A DNA stretch of 41,957 bases from Nitrosospira sp. (GTDB taxonomy: Bacteria > Pseudomonadota > Gammaproteobacteria > Burkholderiales > Nitrosomonadaceae), in contig JACDSH010000042.1 of the NCBI GenBank assembly GCA_013450215.1, positions 1-41,957 on the forward strand, written 5' to 3'. Shown in pieces: positions 29,727 through 41,451 of this stretch. The number at the start of each line of letters is the position of its first letter. Position 1 is the first letter of the stretch. The translations under genes were made by a program, and so were the position numbers. Below the pieces are notes generated by a model, which worked only from the letters and a program-made list of their open reading frames with translations, made no database searches and was not told the origin of the DNA.

Positions 29727-30242
29727 GTGAAAATAAAACATTACTCTGTCACTCTGCTGCTATGCATATTGACCTTTCTTTCATCTGCCGCTCAGGCTCA
29801 AGGATTTTCCTTCAAGGATACCTCTGGGAAGATACACTCCCTCTCTGACTATCGAGGCAAGTGGGTTTTAATAAATTTCTGGGCCACATGGTGCCCGCCA
29901 TGTTTAGAAGAAATTCCAGACCTGGTATCCCTCTATGAAAGCCGCAAGGATGTCATGGTGATCGGTATCGTGATGGACTACAGAGACCCAAAAACAGTAT
30001 TGAAGTTCGTCGACTCTCTGGCGATCTCCTACCCAATTGTATTCGGTAGTAAAAGTGTCGCCGCACAAGTTGGTCCGGTGTCGATGCTGCCCACCACCTA
30101 CCTGTTCAATCCCGCCGGCAGACCGGCGGCCTACAAGGTGGGGATAATCTCTCGGAAAAGCCTAGAGGATTTCATGCGAGATTATTCAGCAAGTGGCGCA
30201 AAAAACCCACCCGGTGAGCCGATCCAGCTCCGGAGTCGCTGA
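29727..30242 (+). CDS. Secreted TlpA/ResA-like thioredoxin-fold protein
   Basis: The 171-residue protein has a signal peptide (about 1-24, cleavage near AQA/QG) and a thioredoxin fold with the redox motif WCPPC (C56, C59) in INFWATWCPPCLEEIPDL, and the cis-proline in SMLPTTYLF. Such proteins reduce disulfides in the periplasm, often for cytochrome c maturation or copper-site assembly. The precise client cannot be read here, and no ccm gene is adjacent. The start codon is GTG with a poor ribosome site. It converges with proS. Confidence 0.9.
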   Translation: MKIKHYSVTLLLCILTFLSSAAQAQGFSFKDTSGKIHSLSDYRGKWVLINFWATWCPPCLEEIPDLVSLYESRKDVMVIGIVMDYRDPKTVLKFVDSLAISYPIVFGSKSVAAQVGPVSMLPTTYLFNPAGRPAAYKVGIISRKSLEDFMRDYSASGAKNPPGEPIQLRSR

Positions 30243-30275
30243 AAACTTCTGCCCGAGTGAGGCGGGGGAGCATTG

Positions 30276-32000
30276 CTAGAGATATTCCACCTGACTCTCA
30301 GATACTCTTGATTTCAAAAAATTAACCGCGCCCTCTAAAGAAATAATCTGAGAGTTGTCATCCCGACGGCCCTGATATTCGATATTGCCCTCTTTCAGAC
30401 CACGTTCACCGATAACGATCCGGTGAGGGATGCCAACTAGCTCCATATCTGCAAACATGATTCCTGGACGTTCATCGCGGTCATCCAGCAGGACTTCAAT
30501 ACCGACATTAGAAAGTTCCTTGTATAGCCTCTCTACCGCATCTTTAACCTGGACGCTCTTCTTCAGGCCGATGGGAACAATAACCAACTGAAACGGCGCC
30601 ATTGCAGATGGAAAGATGATTCCATGATCATCATGATTCTGCTCAATCGCAGATGCGACAATGCGCGACACACCAATCCCGTAACAACCCATTTCTATTA
30701 ATTGCGACTGTCCAGACTCATCAAGGTAGCTGGCCTTCATTGCCTCTGAATATTTAGTACGTAGCTGAAAAATATGTCCGACCTCGATGCCGCGACAGAT
30801 CTCAAGCTTACCCTTACCGTCAGGAGAAAGGTCATCAGCGATCACGTCACGAATGTCGAAGACATGATCAGGCTCCTTGGTGTCACGGCCGAAATTAACA
30901 CTCTTTAAATGATGATCAGCCTCGTTCGCACCACAAACGAAGTTACTCATTCCCGCGACAGATTTATCCGCAATAATGGGCAACCCCAGACCGACGGGTC
31001 CGATATACCCTGGAGGGCAGCCGGTCTGGGCAAGAATCTCTTCTTCATTTGCCAGACGAAATTCATCAAGAGAGAGGGCCTTCCTAGCTTTCACTTCATT
31101 CAGGTGGTGATCCCCACGTAATAGCAGTAAGTACATCTCTCCATTTGCAATAATTGCCAAGGTTTTCAAGGTCTGTTTGATCGAGACGCCTAGGAATGCT
31201 GCGACCTCTTCACAAGTTTTTTTCCCCGGCGTCACGATTTTTTGCATCACTCCACCAGCCGCTTCACGTGGCTTTACCGGATTCAATGCCTCTGCCAGCT
31301 CGAGATTGGCGGCATAATCAGAATCGGGGCAGAAGGCTATTGCATCCTCACCCGATTCCGCGAGCACATGAAACTCATGCGAGCTGCTACCACCGATCGC
31401 TCCTGGATCTGCTGTGACTGCACGGAATCTCAGCCCCAGCCGAGTAAATATTCGCCCATAGGTATCATGCATCACTCGGTATGTCTGCTCAAGACTGTCC
31501 ACATCAGCATGAAACGAGTAGGCATCCTTCATTACAAATTCGCGGGCACGCATCACACCGAAACGAGGTCGGATCTCGTCTCGGAACTTGGTTTGAATCT
31601 GGTATAGATTAAGCGGTAGCTGTCGATAACTTTTAATCTCCCGCCGAGCGATATCGGTTATAACCTCTTCATGTGTGGGGCCGAAACAAAAATCTCGTTG
31701 GTGTCGGTCTTTAATTTTCAGCATCTGCGGGCCGAATACGTCCCACCGTCCAGACTCCTGCCACAATTCTGCGGGCTGTACCGCAGGCATGAGGAGTTCC
31801 ACTGCCCCACTCCTATCCATCTCCTCGCGTACAATATTCTCAACCTTCCGCAGCACCCTCAACCCCAGTGGCATCCAAGTATAGAGTCCGCTGCCAAGAC
31901 GCTTAATGAGTCCGGCCCGCAGCATCAGCTTGTGACTGACTAGCTCAGCCTCAGCGGGCGCCTCCTTGAGAGTAGAAATGAAAAATTGTGATGCTCGCAT
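30276..32000 (-). CDS. proS: Prolyl-tRNA synthetase, bacterial type with editing domain
   Basis: The 574-residue class II synthetase charges tRNA-Pro. It starts with [19 protein letters not shown] and shows class II motif 2 around [17 protein letters not shown], with [17 protein letters not shown] as motif 3. A YbaK-like insertion (about 225-395) is present and should edit Ala-tRNA-Pro. The C-terminal anticodon-binding domain is complete. It diverges from rppH across a 335-bp gap. Confidence 0.96.
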   Translation of the reverse strand: MRASQFFISTLKEAPAEAELVSHKLMLRAGLIKRLGSGLYTWMPLGLRVLRKVENIVREEMDRSGAVELLMPAVQPAELWQESGRWDVFGPQMLKIKDRHQRDFCFGPTHEEVITDIARREIKSYRQLPLNLYQIQTKFRDEIRPRFGVMRAREFVMKDAYSFHADVDSLEQTYRVMHDTYGRIFTRLGLRFRAVTADPGAIGGSSSHEFHVLAESGEDAIAFCPDSDYAANLELAEALNPVKPREAAGGVMQKIVTPGKKTCEEVAAFLGVSIKQTLKTLAIIANGEMYLLLLRGDHHLNEVKARKALSLDEFRLANEEEILAQTGCPPGYIGPVGLGLPIIADKSVAGMSNFVCGANEADHHLKSVNFGRDTKEPDHVFDIRDVIADDLSPDGKGKLEICRGIEVGHIFQLRTKYSEAMKASYLDESGQSQLIEMGCYGIGVSRIVASAIEQNHDDHGIIFPSAMAPFQLVIVPIGLKKSVQVKDAVERLYKELSNVGIEVLLDDRDERPGIMFADMELVGIPHRIVIGERGLKEGNIEYQGRRDDNSQIISLEGAVNFLKSRVSESQVEYL

Positions 32001-32335
32001 GACTGCTCCATGGTAGCGTAAACGGCATTGATTTTACCGTGAAACGGGACCAACCGTCTTGTTAGGCGTTGATTGTAAACGCCACTGTATTTCATAGGGG
32101 GCATCAGACCAGCAAGATAATCTACACAACACCGTCGTTACCTCTGGAACGGATTCGAGTCTTACTTTAGTAAGCTCGAGGTCGTTGAATGTTACGACAA
32201 GATATGTCCTACTGATTCATCCTGACGCGTTCCAAGAAAAATTGATTGTTATACCTATGCCACTTTTATCCACTTTCAATCTAGGATAAAATATGAAAAT
32301 CTCATCCCGCTGTGACGAATCATCAGGCAAATCAC
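32001..32335. other. Divergent intergenic region between proS and rppH
   Basis: These 335 bases should hold both promoters. I see two inverted repeats. One has GGCGTT/AACGCC arms near 32065-32083. The other (32156-32178) has a CTTACT/AGTAAG core extended by CGAG/CTCG with one bulged base. No gene or tRNA is visible, and no clear -35/-10 pair. Confidence 0.5.
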
Positions 32336-32890
32336 ATGATCGACCGTAACGGATACCGCTCCAATGTTGGCATCATTCTTCTAAATTCAAAAAACGAAGT
32401 CTTTTGGGGCAGACGCATTAAGCAAGACTCCTGGCAATTCCCGCAGGGCGGTATCAAGGCGGGCGAGAGTCCAGAGCAAGCGATGCATCGGGAGTTGACA
32501 GAGGAGGTGGGCCTACACCCGCACCACGTCAAGATTATTGGCCGCACTCGTGACTGGTTGCGCTACGAAGTGCCGGATCAATGGGTAAGACACGAATCGC
32601 GGGGAAGCTACCGTGGTCAAAAACAGATCTGGTATCTATTGCGCTTGGTTGGGCGAGACTGCGATATATCTTTACGTTCCAGCGCCCGACCTGAGTTCGA
32701 TGCCTGGCGATGGAATCAATACTGGGTAGAACTGTCATCGGTCGTAGAGTTCAAGCGCCAAGTTTATCAACAGGCCTTGACCGAGTTGGCCCGCCTGCTC
32801 AGCAACGATCTTCATGACGGTAGCTGTTATACAGGTTGTAGTCGTAATGAGGATCAGGACGCGGCTACTTTAGCCCAAAAAGTCGATTAG
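32336..32890 (+). CDS. rppH: RNA pyrophosphohydrolase (Nudix)
   Basis: The 184-residue enzyme removes pyrophosphate from the 5' end of mRNA and so triggers RNase E decay. The Nudix box [23 protein letters not shown] region (first and last residues quoted in part) has all catalytic Glu residues. The start at 32336 ([15 protein letters not shown]) matches the conserved N-terminus; a GTG eight codons upstream also opens the frame but is less likely. The last 25 residues are a variable tail. Confidence 0.94.
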   Translation: MIDRNGYRSNVGIILLNSKNEVFWGRRIKQDSWQFPQGGIKAGESPEQAMHRELTEEVGLHPHHVKIIGRTRDWLRYEVPDQWVRHESRGSYRGQKQIWYLLRLVGRDCDISLRSSARPEFDAWRWNQYWVELSSVVEFKRQVYQQALTELARLLSNDLHDGSCYTGCSRNEDQDAATLAQKVD

Positions 32891-33021
32891 ACTTACCTTG
32901 GGATCGGGAGCGATCGTTATAACCCTGTTCTAAATTTCATGGTCAGTTTCTTATAAAGGGTTTATATTTCGTCAGGCGTAATCGGCTGCGCCACCACAGC
33001 CGCGCTTTAAGGAGAATACTA

Positions 33022-34017
33022 ATGATATTGCGAACACTCATTGTATCGTTGCTATCAATTTGCGCTATTGCTGCCTCAGCCACTGCATCAGCCAGCGAAC
33101 CTATCCAACCGATTAAAGCCGCTGCGCCAAAGAATGTCGGAATGGTGGAGCTGGGCAAAATGCTCTTTTTTGATCCACGTCTCTCTAAATCAGGTTTCAT
33201 CTCGTGCAATTCTTGCCACAACCTCAGTATGGGCGGGACCGACAACCTCAAGACCTCTATCGGGCATAAATGGCAACAAGGACCCATCAACTCACCAACG
33301 GTCCTGAACTCCAGTATGATGCTTGCACAATTCTGGGATGGTCGTGCTAAGGATCTTAAGGAGCAAGCCGGTGGACCCATCGCCAACCCTGGTGAGATGG
33401 CCTTCACACACGAACTGGCCGTAGATGTGCTGCATTCCATCCCTCAGTACCGTGCTCGGTTCAAGCAGGTTTTTGGATCAGATCAAGTTAACATCAGCAT
33501 GGTGACCGATGCCATCGCAGCCTTTGAAGAGACCTTAGTTACCCCAGACTCACGGTTCGACAAATGGCTTAAAGGCGACAAGAAGGCCATCACTCAGGCC
33601 GAGCTTGATGGTTACAAGCTGTTTAAGGATAAGGGCTGCGCAAGCTGTCATTATGGGACAGCTGTCGGTGGAACCTCATTCCAAAAGATGGGTGTTCGTG
33701 AGCCTTACAAGACAGCTAGCAAGGAAGAGGGTCGGATAGGGGTTACTGGCAAGGATTCAGACCGTTTTGTGTTCAAAGTGCCTACCCTACGCAATATTGA
33801 ACTAACTTACCCCTACTTCCACGATGGTGCTGCAGAGACTCTTGAGGAAGCAGTGAATACAATGGCTCGAATACAGCTTGGCCACGAATTCAGCAAGGAA
33901 GAGAATGCCAAGGTCGTATCCTTCCTGAAGACCCTGACCGGGAAACAGCCCGATTTCAAGCTGCCCATCCTGCCAGCCTCCACGAATGAGACTCCAAGAG
34001 CTAAGCCATTCGATTAA
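33022..34017 (+). CDS. Di-haem cytochrome c peroxidase, Nitrosomonas CcpA type
   Basis: The 331-residue periplasmic enzyme reduces hydrogen peroxide with electrons from small cytochromes c. A signal peptide (about 1-24) is followed by two haem-binding CXXCH sites, CNSCH (62-66) and CASCH (206-210). The segments GKMLFFDPRLSKSGFISC, GHKWQQGPIN and VPTLRNIELTYPYFHDGA are, as I recall, almost those of the structurally known N. europaea enzyme, which works without prior reduction. A strong ribosome site (TAAGGAG) and its own terminator suggest a single-gene unit. Confidence 0.93.
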   Translation: MILRTLIVSLLSICAIAASATASASEPIQPIKAAAPKNVGMVELGKMLFFDPRLSKSGFISCNSCHNLSMGGTDNLKTSIGHKWQQGPINSPTVLNSSMMLAQFWDGRAKDLKEQAGGPIANPGEMAFTHELAVDVLHSIPQYRARFKQVFGSDQVNISMVTDAIAAFEETLVTPDSRFDKWLKGDKKAITQAELDGYKLFKDKGCASCHYGTAVGGTSFQKMGVREPYKTASKEEGRIGVTGKDSDRFVFKVPTLRNIELTYPYFHDGAAETLEEAVNTMARIQLGHEFSKEENAKVVSFLKTLTGKQPDFKLPILPASTNETPRAKPFD

Positions 34018-34087
34018 TTAGCAGAAGAGTTCTCGTACTTGTTTTAGGTGTCCCCTCTTAAATATAAAAGAGGTGCCTTGCCATAAT

Positions 34088-34122
34088 TGCCCAGGTTGAG
34101 TTTGCAGCCTGGGCATTTTTTT
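34088..34122 (+). terminator. Intrinsic terminator of the cytochrome c peroxidase gene
   Basis: An 11-bp stem (34088-34098 with 34105-34115, one G-U pair, AGTTTG loop) is followed by seven T. A smaller hairpin (34054-34073, CCTCTT/AAGAGG) lies just before it. It separates the peroxidase gene from the hfq block; the rest of the 34018-34318 gap should contain the hfq promoter. Confidence 0.92.
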
Positions 34123-34318
34123 AGATGAGCCCTGAGTTTCCTCTCTGTCTTACCATCCTACCCCATGAATTTTAATCATTCAGCCCAAGATTAAATCTAA
34201 GAATGATCCATTTCAATTTACAGGGACGCTTCTATTTTCTCTTCCTTTCTGGAATATAGATTTGCTCCTTAAAATCAAGTAGAGTTCCCTCTTGAATAAT
34301 TAAAATAAGGAGTCCTCC

Positions 34319-34564
34319 ATGAGCACCAAGGGGCAACTACTACAAGATCCATTTCTAAATGCCCTGCGAAAGGAACACATTCCGGTCTCAATTTATCTGG
34401 TGAATGGTATTAAGCTGCAAGGCCATATCGACTCATTCGATCAGTACGTCATTCTATTAAAAAATTCCGTTACCCAGATGGTATATAAGCACGCTATATC
34501 CACCGTGGTTCCTGCTAGGGCCATTAGCATTCCCCCTGACACTCCAGACACACCTGATGCCTGA
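34319..34564 (+). CDS. hfq: RNA chaperone Hfq
   Basis: The 81-residue Sm-like protein forms hexamers and helps small RNAs pair with mRNAs. Both Sm motifs are present: [21 protein letters not shown] with [17 protein letters not shown], and [11 protein letters not shown]. The C-terminal tail is short (about 15 residues), as in other betaproteobacteria. AAGGAG stands 7 nt before the ATG. Its last codons overlap the hflX start (ATG at 34557), which points to coupled translation. Confidence 0.97.
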   Translation: MSTKGQLLQDPFLNALRKEHIPVSIYLVNGIKLQGHIDSFDQYVILLKNSVTQMVYKHAISTVVPARAISIPPDTPDTPDA

Positions 34565-35744
34565 CCAACCCATCTGCAGTCCTGCCATTATCAATATCAA
34601 TGCCGCCATACTCGTCAGCCTTGATTTTGGCAGAGGCTGCTACGCTGAATATCTAGAGGAACTACGACAACTCGCTGCAAGCGACCGGATTACAGTCTCT
34701 GCTGTAATCACAGGGAAGCGGTCCCGCCCAGATCCTGCTTTTTACGCTGGTACTGGCAAGGTGGATGAGATTGCCGCAGTCATCGAACAGACGGGCGTCT
34801 CGCTTGTGATCTTCAATCACAATCTCTCCCCCGCCCAACAGCGCAACCTCGAACAACGCCTCCAGTGTCGTGTGCTGGACCGTACGAGCTTGATACTGGA
34901 TATTTTCGCGCAACGCGCGAAGAGTCACGAAGGTAAGTTGCAAGTCGAACTGGCTCAGCTTGAGCACCTCGCCACTCGCTTAGTACGTGGGTGGACTCAT
35001 CTAGAACGTCAAAAGGGAGGGATCGGCTTGCGTGGCCCCGGTGAGACCCAATTAGAGACTGACCGACAGCTACTTCGTAAGCGTGTTAAATTGCTGAAGG
35101 AGAGGCTTGTAAAGTTTCAACGGCAACGCGAGGTACAGCGGCGTTCCAGACAACGTGCAGACGTAATGTCGGTCTCTATTGTGGGATACACCAATGCCGG
35201 CAAATCTACACTTTTCAATAGTCTCACTCGCTCACAGGCCTACACTGCCAATCAATTATTTGCCACACTGGATGCCACCACCCGTAAGCTCTTCATTCCT
35301 GATCATGGGCAGCTGGTGATTTCCGATACGGTTGGCTTCATTCGGGACTTACCGCACACATTAGTAGCCGCATTTCGTGCCACGCTAGAGGAAACAGTCC
35401 AGGCCGACATACTGCTACACGTTGTAGATTCAGGTAGCCCCAATCGAGATGAGCAGATCGCAGAGGTCAACAAGGTGTTGCAAGAGATCGGTGCAGACAA
35501 GATCCAACAAGTTCTGATACTAAACAAGATAGACTTGGCTAACTTAACGTTAGCGGTTCCGGGTTACGGGCGGGATGAGTGTGGTAGAATAAATCAAGTT
35601 CGTTTGAGCGCAAGAACGGGCGCAGGAATTGAATTAATTAGGCTGGCACTGGTCGAAGTAATTGGGCAACGTACTTCACAGCGATACACGATACAGCCAA
35701 AAGTTGGAGCCATAGCCGGCAGAGCTGTTGAGTCTTCACTCTGA
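34557..35744 (+). CDS. hflX: Ribosome-associated GTPase HflX
   Basis: The 395-residue GTPase splits stalled or stressed ribosomes. An N-terminal HflX domain (about 20-125) and a coiled-coil linker with [18 protein letters not shown] precede the G domain: G1 [10 protein letters not shown]3 DTVGF and G4 NKID are all present. It overlaps hfq by 8 bp, in the conserved hfq-hflX-hflK-hflC order. Confidence 0.96.
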   Translation: MPDQPICSPAIININAAILVSLDFGRGCYAEYLEELRQLAASDRITVSAVITGKRSRPDPAFYAGTGKVDEIAAVIEQTGVSLVIFNHNLSPAQQRNLEQRLQCRVLDRTSLILDIFAQRAKSHEGKLQVELAQLEHLATRLVRGWTHLERQKGGIGLRGPGETQLETDRQLLRKRVKLLKERLVKFQRQREVQRRSRQRADVMSVSIVGYTNAGKSTLFNSLTRSQAYTANQLFATLDATTRKLFIPDHGQLVISDTVGFIRDLPHTLVAAFRATLEETVQADILLHVVDSGSPNRDEQIAEVNKVLQEIGADKIQQVLILNKIDLANLTLAVPGYGRDECGRINQVRLSARTGAGIELIRLALVEVIGQRTSQRYTIQPKVGAIAGRAVESSL

Positions 35745-35806
35745 ACTGGCGACCGAAAAGGTCACTTGATGGTTGTATCGATATTAAACAAAAACTAGGA
35801 ATCAAC

Positions 35807-37009
35807 ATGGGATTAAACGACCCACAGTGGGGTAGAAAAAAGGGTAACTCCGGCCCGCCTGATCTTGATGAGTTGTGGCGCAACGTTAACAAGAAACTCA
35901 ATAGCCTCCTTAAACGCAAGAGTGGCGGAGGGGGAGGTGAAGGGTCGGACGGCGGTGAAAAGCCTACCGGTGGCAAACCACTTCACTTTCGAGGCGGCAT
36001 TGGTCTTATTGCTGGAGTGCTCTTGCTGATGTGGGTATCAAGTGGTTTCTATATCGTTAATGAAGGTCAGCGCGGCGTGGTTCTGCGTTTTGGTAAATAC
36101 GTAGAGACCACACAGGCAGGACTCCGTTGGCATATGCCATACCCGGTTGAAGTAGTTGAATCCGTTAACGTGAGCCAAGTTCGCACAGTCGAGATCGGTT
36201 ACCGCAACAATGTGAGAAGCAAGGTGCTGAAAGAATCTCTCATGCTGACCGATGATGAGAACATTATTGATATTCAGTTTGCGGTCCAATATATTCTGAA
36301 GAACCCTGAAGAATTTTTATTTAACAACCGCGAACCTGAAAGTGCGGTGATGCAAGCAGCTGAAACCGCGATTCGTGAAGTGATTGGTAAGAGCAAGATG
36401 GACTTCGTTCTTTATGAGGGTCGTGAACAGGTTGCTGCACAAACAACTGTGCTAATGCAAGAGATCTTAGACCGCTACAAGATCGGTGTCGCCATCAGCA
36501 AGGTGACCATGCAAAATGCGCAACCACCAGAACAGGTTCAGGCGGCATTCGATGACGCTGTGAAGGCTGGGCAGGATAGAGAGCGTCAGAAGAACGAAGG
36601 ACAGGCTTACGCTAATGACGTTATTCCTAAGGCACGCGGTAATGCCGCACGTCTGATGGAAGAGGCTGAGGGTTACAAGCAGCGCGTGATCGTAAGCTCT
36701 GAAGGTGATGCCAGCCGGTTCAAACAGATCCTCGTCGAGTATAACAAGGCGCCTGGCGTAACTAGGGACCGCCTGTATCTAGACATGATGCAACAGGTCC
36801 TCTCTAGCTCCACCAAGATACTGGTAGATCAAAAGAGTGGCAACAACCTGCTTTACCTACCTTTAGATAAACTGATACAGACCAGTGGCCCCTCTCCAAC
36901 ACCTGCTCCAATTACAGAGACGCCCCCCTCAGTTGCACAAGAGACTGGGCTAGATGCCGGCGCTCGTACGCGTGAGGCATTCCGTGGCCGTGAACGGGAG
37001 TCAAGATAA
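35807..37009 (+). CDS. hflK: FtsH protease modulator HflK
   Basis: The 400-residue SPFH/band 7 protein forms with HflC a cage around the FtsH protease. A cytoplasmic N-terminus with a Gly-rich stretch (about 40-60) precedes one membrane helix (about 65-85), and the band 7 domain (YIVNEGQRGVVLRFGKY onwards) and coiled-coil region are periplasmic. The C-terminal 50 residues are Pro/Thr-rich. It ends 1 bp before the hflC start, so the two proteins are made together. Confidence 0.96.
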   Translation: MGLNDPQWGRKKGNSGPPDLDELWRNVNKKLNSLLKRKSGGGGGEGSDGGEKPTGGKPLHFRGGIGLIAGVLLLMWVSSGFYIVNEGQRGVVLRFGKYVETTQAGLRWHMPYPVEVVESVNVSQVRTVEIGYRNNVRSKVLKESLMLTDDENIIDIQFAVQYILKNPEEFLFNNREPESAVMQAAETAIREVIGKSKMDFVLYEGREQVAAQTTVLMQEILDRYKIGVAISKVTMQNAQPPEQVQAAFDDAVKAGQDRERQKNEGQAYANDVIPKARGNAARLMEEAEGYKQRVIVSSEGDASRFKQILVEYNKAPGVTRDRLYLDMMQQVLSSSTKILVDQKSGNNLLYLPLDKLIQTSGPSPTPAPITETPPSVAQETGLDAGARTREAFRGRERESR

Positions 37010-37885
37010 ATGAAAAATAGTTCAACTCTAATTGGTATCATTGGCGCCCTTTTATTTCTGGGAAGCTCTTCTCTTTATATCGTTGACCAACGTCAGCAAG
37101 CGATCGTTTTCCAGTTGGGAGAAGTGGTGGATGTAAAGTCTGCCCCGGGACTTTATTTTAAGCTCCCCTTAGTTCAGAACGTCCGCTTCTTTGAGTCACG
37201 TATCATGACAATGGATACTGTCGAACCGGAACGTTTCATTACATCAGAGAAGAAGAATGTGCTTGTTGACCTATTCGTCAAATGGCGAATCGTAGATGTA
37301 AAGCAATACTACATCAGCGTTCGTGGTGACGAGATGCTGGCTCAAAACCGTCTTGCTCAGACCGTTAATTCAAGTATGCGAGACGAGTTCGGTAACCGCA
37401 CGGTGCATGATGTAGTTTCTGGTGAGCGTGACAAGATTATGGAGATCATGCGCCAAAAGGCAGATGCCGATGCTCGCAAGATCGGGGTGGAGGTGGTTGA
37501 TGTTCGCCTGAAACGCGTTGACCTGCCAATGGAGGTTAGCGAATCTGTCTACCGCCGGATGGAGGCTGAGCGTAAGCGCGTAGCAAATGAATTACGTTCG
37601 ACCGGTTCCGCGGAATCTGAAAAAATCCGTGCAGACGCGGACCGTCAACGAGAGGTCCTCCTCGCAGAAGCGTATCGAACTGCTCAGGATGTCAAGGGTC
37701 AGGGTGATGCTAAGTCTTCATCCATTTATGCAGCTGCTTTTCAACAAAACCCTGAATTTTATTCTTTCTACCGCAGCCTAGAGGCCTATAAACAGACATT
37801 CAGGAATAAGACTGATATGATGGTTCTCGAACCTAGCTCCGACTTTTTTAAGTACCTGAAAAATTCAGGACGAGGCGGAAAATAG
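37010..37885 (+). CDS. hflC: FtsH protease modulator HflC
   Basis: This 291-residue partner of HflK has an N-terminal membrane anchor (about 5-23), then the band 7 domain (VDQRQQAIVFQLGEVVDV) and a coiled coil rich in Glu/Arg/Ala (about 185-240). It is the expected length for HflC and directly follows hflK. Confidence 0.96.
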   Translation: MKNSSTLIGIIGALLFLGSSSLYIVDQRQQAIVFQLGEVVDVKSAPGLYFKLPLVQNVRFFESRIMTMDTVEPERFITSEKKNVLVDLFVKWRIVDVKQYYISVRGDEMLAQNRLAQTVNSSMRDEFGNRTVHDVVSGERDKIMEIMRQKADADARKIGVEVVDVRLKRVDLPMEVSESVYRRMEAERKRVANELRSTGSAESEKIRADADRQREVLLAEAYRTAQDVKGQGDAKSSSIYAAAFQQNPEFYSFYRSLEAYKQTFRNKTDMMVLEPSSDFFKYLKNSGRGGK

Positions 37886-37955
37886 CTTTACGTTTCACCT
37901 GAATCATTTGCGTGGATACATGATTTATTGAGGTGTCTGTCGGAGCTATCGCGGC

Positions 37956-38141
37956 ATGTGGGACACTTTGTTAATGGCACTTGCGTTGATGTTGGTAATG
38001 GAAGGAATGCTGCCGTTCCTCCTCCCCAGTCAGTGGCGTGAAGCCTTCAAAAAACTAACCGAGGCTGGTGATAACCAGATCCGCTTCATCGGCTTAACCT
38101 TGATGCTAACGGGCGTGCTGTTGCTCTACCTTGTCAAATAA
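37956..38141 (+). CDS. DUF2065 small inner-membrane protein
   Basis: The 61-residue protein is two hydrophobic helices (about 3-24 and 42-60) joined by a basic-acidic loop, with the family segment LVMEGMLPFLLPSQWR. DUF2065 genes typically sit between hflC and hisZ or purA; the function is unknown, but position suggests a link to the HflKC-FtsH complex. Confidence 0.9.
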   Translation: MWDTLLMALALMLVMEGMLPFLLPSQWREAFKKLTEAGDNQIRFIGLTLMLTGVLLLYLVK

Positions 38142-38185
38142 CTCCCACCGGCACACCTTCCTGAAGTCGTTCCTCAATCTCAAAC

Positions 38186-39355
38186 ATGCGTAACTGGCTT
38201 CTTCCCGAATACATAGAGGACATCCTGCCTGCCGAGGCATTAGCTATTGAGGCGACTCGTCGGCGTGTACTAGATAGGATGTTGGTACATGGTTATCAGC
38301 TGGTGGAGCCGCCCATGCTTGAATATGTCGAATCACTGCTCTCAGGGAGCGGCGGTGATCTAGACTTACGCATGTTCAAGGTGGTGGATCAGTTGAGCGG
38401 CAGGATGATGGCCCTCCGTGCAGACATGACACCCCAGGCAGCGCGTATTGATGCACACCTGCTAAACCGCAATGGCGTCACCCGCCTCTGCTACGCAGGC
38501 AGTGTTCTTCATACGGTTCCATCTGGACTGACTCGCACCCGTGAACCACTTCAGATTGGCGCCGAACTGTACGGTCATGTTGGGTTGGAGAGTGACCTAG
38601 AGATCCAGCAACTCATGTTGCAGTCCCTTTCAATTGCCGGAATTACACAGATTCATCTTGATCTCGGCCATGTCGCCGTATTTCGCGGTTTAGTTAAGGG
38701 TGCGGGGATATCTAACGAACTGGAAACCCAGCTATTCTGTGCACTCCAGTCAAAAGACATTTCCGGACTGAGGGATCTCTGTGACCAATTAGACAAGATC
38801 ACTGACAAGAAAGTGCGCCATGCTCTGATGCTGTTACCTGAATTGTATGGTGACAAGAAGATACTTGAAGATGCTCGCAAGCTTCTACCTGACTTCCCAG
38901 AGATTCAGACCGCCCTAAATGAATTGGAATCAGTTGCATCAGAACTGAGCCCTCTGGTAGACACTCTGTCCTTTGACCTGGCTGATCTGCGGGGCTATCA
39001 GTATCACACCGGCATGGTCTTCGCTGCTTATGCTAAAGGCTGTCCTAATGCAGTGGCATTGGGGGGGCGATATGATGAAATAGGCAAGGCTTTTGGACGG
39101 TCACGTCCGGCGACCGGCTTTAGCATGGATCTCCGTGAGTTATCTGGGCTGGTTAAACCCGCCCCCTATCCGAAGGGTGTTCTTGCATCTTATAAGAAGT
39201 CCGATAAATCTCTTGATAAAGAGATCGAACGGCTCCGCAGCGAAGGTCAGATCGTTGTCATCAATTTGCCAGGGCATCAAAATGACCAAGATGCCCTTGG
39301 CTGCGATCGTCAACTGGTGATGGACCAAGGAGTCTGGAAGATAGAGAAGATCTAA
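38186..39355 (+). CDS. hisZ: ATP phosphoribosyltransferase regulatory subunit HisZ
   Basis: The 389-residue protein resembles the catalytic core of histidyl-tRNA synthetase (LPEYIEDILPAEA at the N-terminus, RADMTPQAARIDAHLL as class II motif 2, GGRYDEIGKAFGRSRPATGF as motif 3) but lacks the anticodon-binding domain. Such proteins act with the short HisG to form the first enzyme of histidine synthesis. hisG is not in the window. Its place between DUF2065 and purA is standard in betaproteobacteria. Confidence 0.94.
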   Translation: MRNWLLPEYIEDILPAEALAIEATRRRVLDRMLVHGYQLVEPPMLEYVESLLSGSGGDLDLRMFKVVDQLSGRMMALRADMTPQAARIDAHLLNRNGVTRLCYAGSVLHTVPSGLTRTREPLQIGAELYGHVGLESDLEIQQLMLQSLSIAGITQIHLDLGHVAVFRGLVKGAGISNELETQLFCALQSKDISGLRDLCDQLDKITDKKVRHALMLLPELYGDKKILEDARKLLPDFPEIQTALNELESVASELSPLVDTLSFDLADLRGYQYHTGMVFAAYAKGCPNAVALGGRYDEIGKAFGRSRPATGFSMDLRELSGLVKPAPYPKGVLASYKKSDKSLDKEIERLRSEGQIVVINLPGHQNDQDALGCDRQLVMDQGVWKIEKI

Positions 39356-39466
39356 ACTCGAATTACGAAAGAATTTATATGACCAAGTCTCACCTAAGAT
39401 TATATCAACTCAAACTAAGCCAATATTTCTCATTCAATCCCGTTTCGCAAAAAAGTAATCTTATAA

Positions 39467-40786
<1,320 letters not shown>

Positions 40787-40923
40787 AGTCAGATTGAGAT
40801 TGAACGGTCGCTGGTGACTCACTTCGATAGCCTCCTGACTGACTGTCTCTTTAGTTAACACTAGCAAATCTCTCCTCCCTGTTAGCAGGGTCACTGCCAG
40901 CCTACTCAACACTTACCAAAAAG

Positions 40924-41364
40924 ATGCATCCCTTTACGGTCCGAGTTGCGCACTGGCAAACCGACAATCCTGCGTTGCGTTCCATTCGTGAGACTGTATT
41001 CATTCATGAGCAGAATGTCCCGGTCGAGTTGGAGTGGGACCAATTTGACAAGGATTGTCTTCATCTGCTAGCACTCGATGCCACTAACAGACCGATCGGC
41101 ACCGCACGACTTTTACAAGACGGTCATATCGGACGAATGGCCGTACTCAAGGAGTGGCGCGGATGCGGCGTGGGTACTGCACTCTTGAAGCATCTGCTGA
41201 GAGAGGCAAAGTTGCGAGGGCTTGTGGTTGCGATTGTCAACGCGCAGACCTATGCGGTCCATTTCTATATGCGATTTGGTTTCCAGTCAAAAGGAGATGA
41301 ATTCATAGACGCGGGGATCCCCCACGTTCGGATGCTACTGCAACTAGATAAGCAGGCCGATTAG
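40924..41364 (+). CDS. GNAT family N-acetyltransferase (ElaA/YjcF-like)
   Basis: The 146-residue protein has the acetyl-CoA binding loop WRGCGVGTALL and family segments IRETVFIHEQNVPVELEWD and ARLLQDGHIGRMAVLKEWRG. These match the small ElaA/YjcF group, whose substrates are mostly unknown. It is alone downstream of purA (137-bp gap) and converges with the porin gene across a terminator. Confidence 0.88.
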   Translation: MHPFTVRVAHWQTDNPALRSIRETVFIHEQNVPVELEWDQFDKDCLHLLALDATNRPIGTARLLQDGHIGRMAVLKEWRGCGVGTALLKHLLREAKLRGLVVAIVNAQTYAVHFYMRFGFQSKGDEFIDAGIPHVRMLLQLDKQAD

Positions 41365-41394
41365 GGAGATAACGCGGGATCTGCCCCTCGAATG

Positions 41395-41426
41395 AAAAAT
41401 GCCAGCTTATATCAAGCTGGCATTTT
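41395..41426. terminator. Bidirectional intrinsic terminator between acetyltransferase and porin genes
   Basis: A perfect 13-bp stem (41396-41408 with 41414-41426) closes an ATATC loop. The AAAA and TTTT ends of the stem supply a U-tract in both directions. It ends the converging transcripts. Confidence 0.92.
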
Positions 41427-41451
41427 AAACGTCACTCTAAAGATCTAGAGA

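Noticed and set aside
38186-39355. A second histidyl-tRNA synthetase
   Set aside because: The protein lacks the anticodon-binding domain and sits between DUF2065 and purA, the usual place of hisZ.
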